Shown: one piece after another, positions 60,415 to 64,000 of the stretch | How positions within the stretch are numbered: the stretch's first letter is position 1 | Layout of the letters: each line of letters starts with the position of its first letter | Assembly: GCA_029891385.1 (NCBI GenBank) | Contig: CM057227.1 | Location: 56,669,567-56,733,566 of the forward strand | Length of the DNA: 64,000 bases | Reading direction: 5' to 3' | Source of the DNA: Erythroxylum novogranatense | Taxonomy: Eukaryota; Streptophyta; Magnoliopsida; Malpighiales; Erythroxylaceae | Made by a program: the position numbers and the translations under genes | Notes under the pieces: generated by a model | Database searches by the model: none | What the model was told of the DNA's origin: nothing | The model's input: only the letters and a program-made list of their open reading frames with translations

Positions 60415-61536
60415 CTACTTCAAACTTATCTTAAGCTTGGCCATCTCTTCCAATAAAGGAAGATAGACTGTCCGAACATGAGCAATCGAAGACTTCCTAC
60501 TCAAAGCATCCGCCACTACATTGGCCTTGCCCGGATGATACTTAATTAACAAGTCATAGTCCTTAAGCAGCTCAATCCACCTTCGCTGTCTCAAATTCAG
60601 TTCTTTCTGGCTTAGCAATTACTTGAGACTTTTATGATCTGTAAAGATCCTCGTCTGAACTCCATATAGATAATGCCTCCAAATTTTCAAGGCAAAGATC
60701 ACGGCGGCCAACTCCAAATCATGCGTCGGATAATTCAACTCATATGGCTTCAATTGCCTTGAAGCATAAGCTATCACTCTATCTCCCTGCATCAATACAC
60801 AACCAAGACCCTTCCTCGAAGCATCACTATACACGGTATAGGCCTCATCTCCAGAAGGCAGAATCAGAATCGGAACACTCGTCAATTTGTGCTTGAGCTC
60901 CTCAAAGCTCTTCTGACATTCATCACTCCAGATGAACTTCTGATTCTTCCTCAATAAATTAGTCATCGGTGCAGCTATCATGGAGAATCCCTCCACAAAC
61001 CTCCTGTAGTAACCTGCTAAACCCAGAAAAATCCTCACCTCTGCTATGTTCTTTGGTGCTTCCCAATTCACCACAGCTTCTATTTTCTTTGGATCCACAT
61101 GCACTCCTTGTTCTGAGATCACATGTCCAAGAAATGCAACTTCCCTCAACCAAAATTTGCATTTATCGAATTTGGCATACAACTCTTTTCTCCTCAATGT
61201 CTTCAAAGCAATTCTCAAATGCTCTTCATGCTCCTTATCACTCTTGGAATAAACCAATATATCATCAATAAAGATAATGATAAATTGGTCCAAGAAAGGC
61301 TTAAAGACTCTATTCATCAAATCCATAAAGGCTGCAGGGGCGTTTTTCAATCCAAAAGGCATAACCAAAAACTCAAAATGCCCATACCGTGTCCTAAATG
61401 CAGTCTTGGGCACATCCGATTCCTTTATCCTCAACGGATAGTAACCCGATCTTAAGTCTATCTTGGAGAAGACTTTTGCCCCTTGCAATTGATCAAACAG
61501 ATCATCAATACGTGGAAGCAGATATCTGTTCTTCAC
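60415..61536 (-). pseudogene. Tekay-type reverse transcriptase and RNase H
   Basis: Frame 61,536-60,619 covers [67 protein letters not shown] (catalytic), [16 protein letters not shown], then RNase H from [20 protein letters not shown] to [10 protein letters not shown]. One stop at 60,616 breaks RNase H; the rest (60,618-60,415) carries [20 protein letters not shown] and [10 protein letters not shown]. The start of RT is missing a few codons at 61,536-61,547. Confidence 0.95.
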
Positions 61537-61546
61537 AGTGACCTAA

Positions 61547-62833
61547 TTAAGCATCTTTCTTCTTCACAAAAAAAACTGGAGCTCCCCAAGGTGAAAAGCT
61601 TGGCCTTATGTACCCTTTCACTAACAACTCCTCCAACTGCTCTTTAAGCTCCTTCAATTCTGCCTGAGCCATCCGGTAAGGCAGAATTGAAATCGGTGCG
61701 GTACCTGAAAGAAGCTCAATGGGAAACTCAATTTCTCTAGGTGGCGGTAGTCCTGGCAATTCCTCAGGAAAGACATCCGAGAATTTCCTGACTACTAAGA
61801 TATCCTCAAGCTTCCCTTTATCTACCCTTGTGTCTACCACATAGGCCAAAAATGCCTCACATCCCTTCCTCATCATCTTCTCTGCTGTCAAAGCTGAAAC
61901 AATTATGGGCGGACCTACTTTTCTGTCCCGTGTAAACACCACTCTTTTGCCGTTATCCAATTCAAATTCTATTGTCTTTCGTTTACAATCTAGACGGGCA
62001 TTGTACTTCTCTAACGTGTCCATACCCAGGATCACATCCAATCCTCCCATCTTCAATGGCATCAAATCCACCACTAGAAGTTCCCCACCAACGCATATCT
62101 CACAGTCTCTATACACTTGACTAATAATAATATTTTGGTCAATTGGAGTACTCACCATCAGCGGAGTATCCAATGGGCTCAAATTTCTACCACACACAGG
62201 TCTACTCGAAGAAACAAACGAAAAAGTAGAACTCGGATCAATCAAAGCAATCACATCATCAACAAATAACTTAACCATACCAGTGACAACATCTGGAGCG
62301 GTCCCTGTATCCTCCCGAGTCAATGCAAACACCCTAGCTGGTGTCTGCCCCCTGGGTCTCCCTGAAATGTTCACCCTCTTGGCTGCATCAGAACTGCCCA
62401 CTTCTGTAGAAGTCTTATGTCCTACAGTCTCAGATCTCTTGGGAGCTTGCATCTGGCTTCTCTCTTGTCGTGGAGGCTGAAGGCACTCTCTAGCCAGGTG
62501 CCCCTTCTCCCCACAGTTGAAACAAGCTCCTGTCAATCTGTTGCACTCTCCTCTATAGGGTCTCCCGCAATGCTCACACCTAGGAATAGATGGCCTATCC
62601 CTATCTCCCCTTTTACTGCCGCCCACCGTTGAGCCTTGGTGAGAAACAATAGAAGTCTTCATAGGTCTCGATCGGCTAGCACCGCTGCTCCTCTCCTCAG
62701 ACTGCGCAGGGAAGGTTCTAGCACTCCTCTCAGGCATAGAAGTACCACCTCCCCTCTTGAACTGCTCTCTCCCCTTTCTTTTCCTGTTCACTGCACTCTT
62801 GATGTTCTCAATGTTCTCTACCCTCAATGCTGC
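61547..62833 (-). pseudogene. Tekay-type gag (C-terminal half) and protease
   Basis: 426-codon frame. Basic segment at the start; then a double CX2C region and a CCHC knuckle CFNCGEKGHLAREC; protease text ALIDPSSTFSFVSSS (DPSST in place of the more usual DPGST or DSGAT) and LDVILGMDTLEKYNARLD; linker ELPGLPPPREIEFPIELLSG up to VFFVKKKDA, then a stop. The gag N-terminal half is missing because an LTR inserted at 62,834. Confidence 0.93.
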
Positions 62834-64000
62834 TGTTAGACCCCGAACTTTCGGTGAAAATTAGAAATATTAAATGGAGTTAAATGAGTGTGTTTGTATA
62901 GGTATTGTGTTATAGATGTTATTGTACTTAAAGGAAATTGATGAGAAATGGAGTGATTGGTTTTGATGACTCTGAAGATTAGTTTTGGTTATGAAAGCTT
63001 AAGTGGATGAGGTGATTGAAGTGGAAGTTGAAATCAAGAAATAGAAAGTGAAAGTGTAAAATTTTGAAGAAATTAGAAAGTTTGACTTTTTGGAGTAAAG
63101 AGTTGACTTTTGATTTAGACAGATTTAGAGGAAATGATCTACATGAAATTTGTAGATTATGTTGAGAGCTTTTCGTAGCCATAAAGTATGCTATTTTTCG
63201 ATATCGGGATTGAAAGTTATGATATTTGAAAGTTAAGTATATTTTGCCTTAGTTTTGGAAAATGCTCTAAGTGTAGGATTATATATGTTGTGTTTTGAGG
63301 CAATTTTTGTACTGATGTGGTTCAAATTGGAGTAAATAGTTACATGAAAGTTATAGAGAATTTGAATAACTTTAAAATGATGTATGATATGCGAGTTTTG
63401 GTTGTGGAGGTTGAAAGATATGATAATGTGAAATTTGGATATTGCTTAGGTGATGGCTATCAGGGCAGAAACTTCGAATGAAAATTAACTTAGCTAGAGG
63501 TTGAATTTGCTTTGGAGTCCTTCGTGAACATTGTAGAGCTTGTGTTTATCTTTCCATTGATATAAAGCACGAAAATATTGGACAAGAAAGTAGAAAGTTA
63601 TGATTGTTAGAAGTTCTGATGTTGTTTAGTGTGAAGCTGATTGATCCGTCAGTTTGTGTGGAGTTTTTGACCCATTTAGGGGTCGATTTGATTTTTAAGG
63701 CCTTCATAAAAGTTGTAGAGGGTTCTTTTAGTTTTCTATATACACTGAGTTTGTCAAATTTTGAGTTCTGGATCAAAAGTTATCATATTTACAAGTTTTG
63801 GAACTATTGAGGAGTTTATCGATCGGTCACCTTGTAGCAAACTTTTGATTCCTTTAATGTCCGAGCTTGCCTTTGAGTCCTTATAGAAAATGGTAGAGTT
63901 GTCTGTTAGCTTTCCAACGAAACAAACCACGAGTAATTTGAAGCTCGGAGTCAGAAGTTATGAAGGTTTGAAGTCTAATAGGTCGGATCGCTCGGCAGCG
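62834..64000 (+). repeat. Start of another gypsy-type LTR (41-kb family), runs off the window
   Basis: TGTTAGACCCCGAACTTTCGG at 62,834 matches the start of the LTR at 41,269, and the next 400 bp also match in order. Array anchors fall at 63,213, 63,413, 63,594, 63,776 and 63,954 (spacings 200, 181, 182, 178 bp). It interrupts the gag of the minus-strand Tekay-type element; the 5-bp flank on this side is GCTGC. Confidence 0.85.

Larger units (their letters stand above)
47091..62833 (-). mobile_element. Minus-strand Tekay-type gypsy, cut at both ends by other elements
   Basis: 3' LTR: 58,894 down to 57,396, then 47,796 down to about 47,091, interrupted by the SIRE-type element. Combined length is about 2.2 kb, close to the 2.28 kb of the related element at 30.5 kb. 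Polypurine tract AAGAGGGGGAGAAA is at about 58,895-58,908. Internal domains run from the chromodomain (58,900) to gag (62,833), where another LTR interrupts. The 5' LTR is outside the window. Coding is much less damaged than in the 30.5-kb copy. Confidence 0.88.

Overview
The window is a stretch of plant nuclear DNA, probably from a eudicot. It is AT-rich, its one intact gene has 15 exons with GT-AG introns and encodes a plastid enzyme, and the rest is mostly nested LTR retrotransposons of lineages known from angiosperms: SIRE-type and other Ty1/copia, Athila/Tat-type Ty3/gypsy, and chromodomain-bearing Tekay-type Ty3/gypsy. The species cannot be named from the sequence.

Layout. 1-7.15 kb: repeat debris. 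It holds a SIRE-type LTR relic, a 0.5 kb foldback element with 177-bp inverted arms, and the 3' end of an Athila/Tat-like element whose LTR is split by a 1,428-bp solo LTR with a perfect GTTTA duplication. 7.15-9.95 kb: no gene seen. 9.95-14.85 kb: the gene island. A truncated, frameshifted WUN1-like gene lies between hAT-like terminal sequences, followed by a complete large subunit of ADP-glucose pyrophosphorylase on the minus strand (523 codons plus stop, 15 exons). 14.85-16.3 kb: no gene seen. 16.3-20.5 kb: a decayed minus-strand copia element. 20.5-25.2 kb: an Athila-like element cut off after protease, carrying a 707-bp solo LTR (GAATC duplication). 25.9-26.2 kb: the tail of a receptor-like kinase pseudogene. 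26.9-40.5 kb: a decayed plus-strand copia element split in its RNase H region by a complete 9,385-bp Tekay-type element (CAATC duplication). 41.27-46.79 kb: a very long gypsy-type LTR containing a degenerate array with a period near 180-204 bp. 47.09-62.83 kb: a minus-strand Tekay-type element whose 3' LTR is split by a 9,599-bp SIRE-type copia element (AAATG duplication). 62.83 kb to the end: the start of another LTR of the 41-kb family, which interrupts the Tekay gag.

How it fits together. Only the AGPase gene looks able to make a working host protein; it would catalyse the committed step of starch synthesis in plastids with a small-subunit partner. Everything else is insertion history, and the target-site duplications allow the order of several events to be read. 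Most transposon reading frames are broken. Differences between the two LTRs of the 30.5-39.9 kb element seem to cluster at CpG sites and often look like single-base gains or losses, so some frameshifts may be consensus errors rather than real mutations.

Most unusual signals: the near-nucleosome-length periodic array inside an LTR, the extra non-pol reading frame of the SIRE-type element, the palindromic AAGTCGACTT and CGTCTG arrays in LTRs, and the foldback element.
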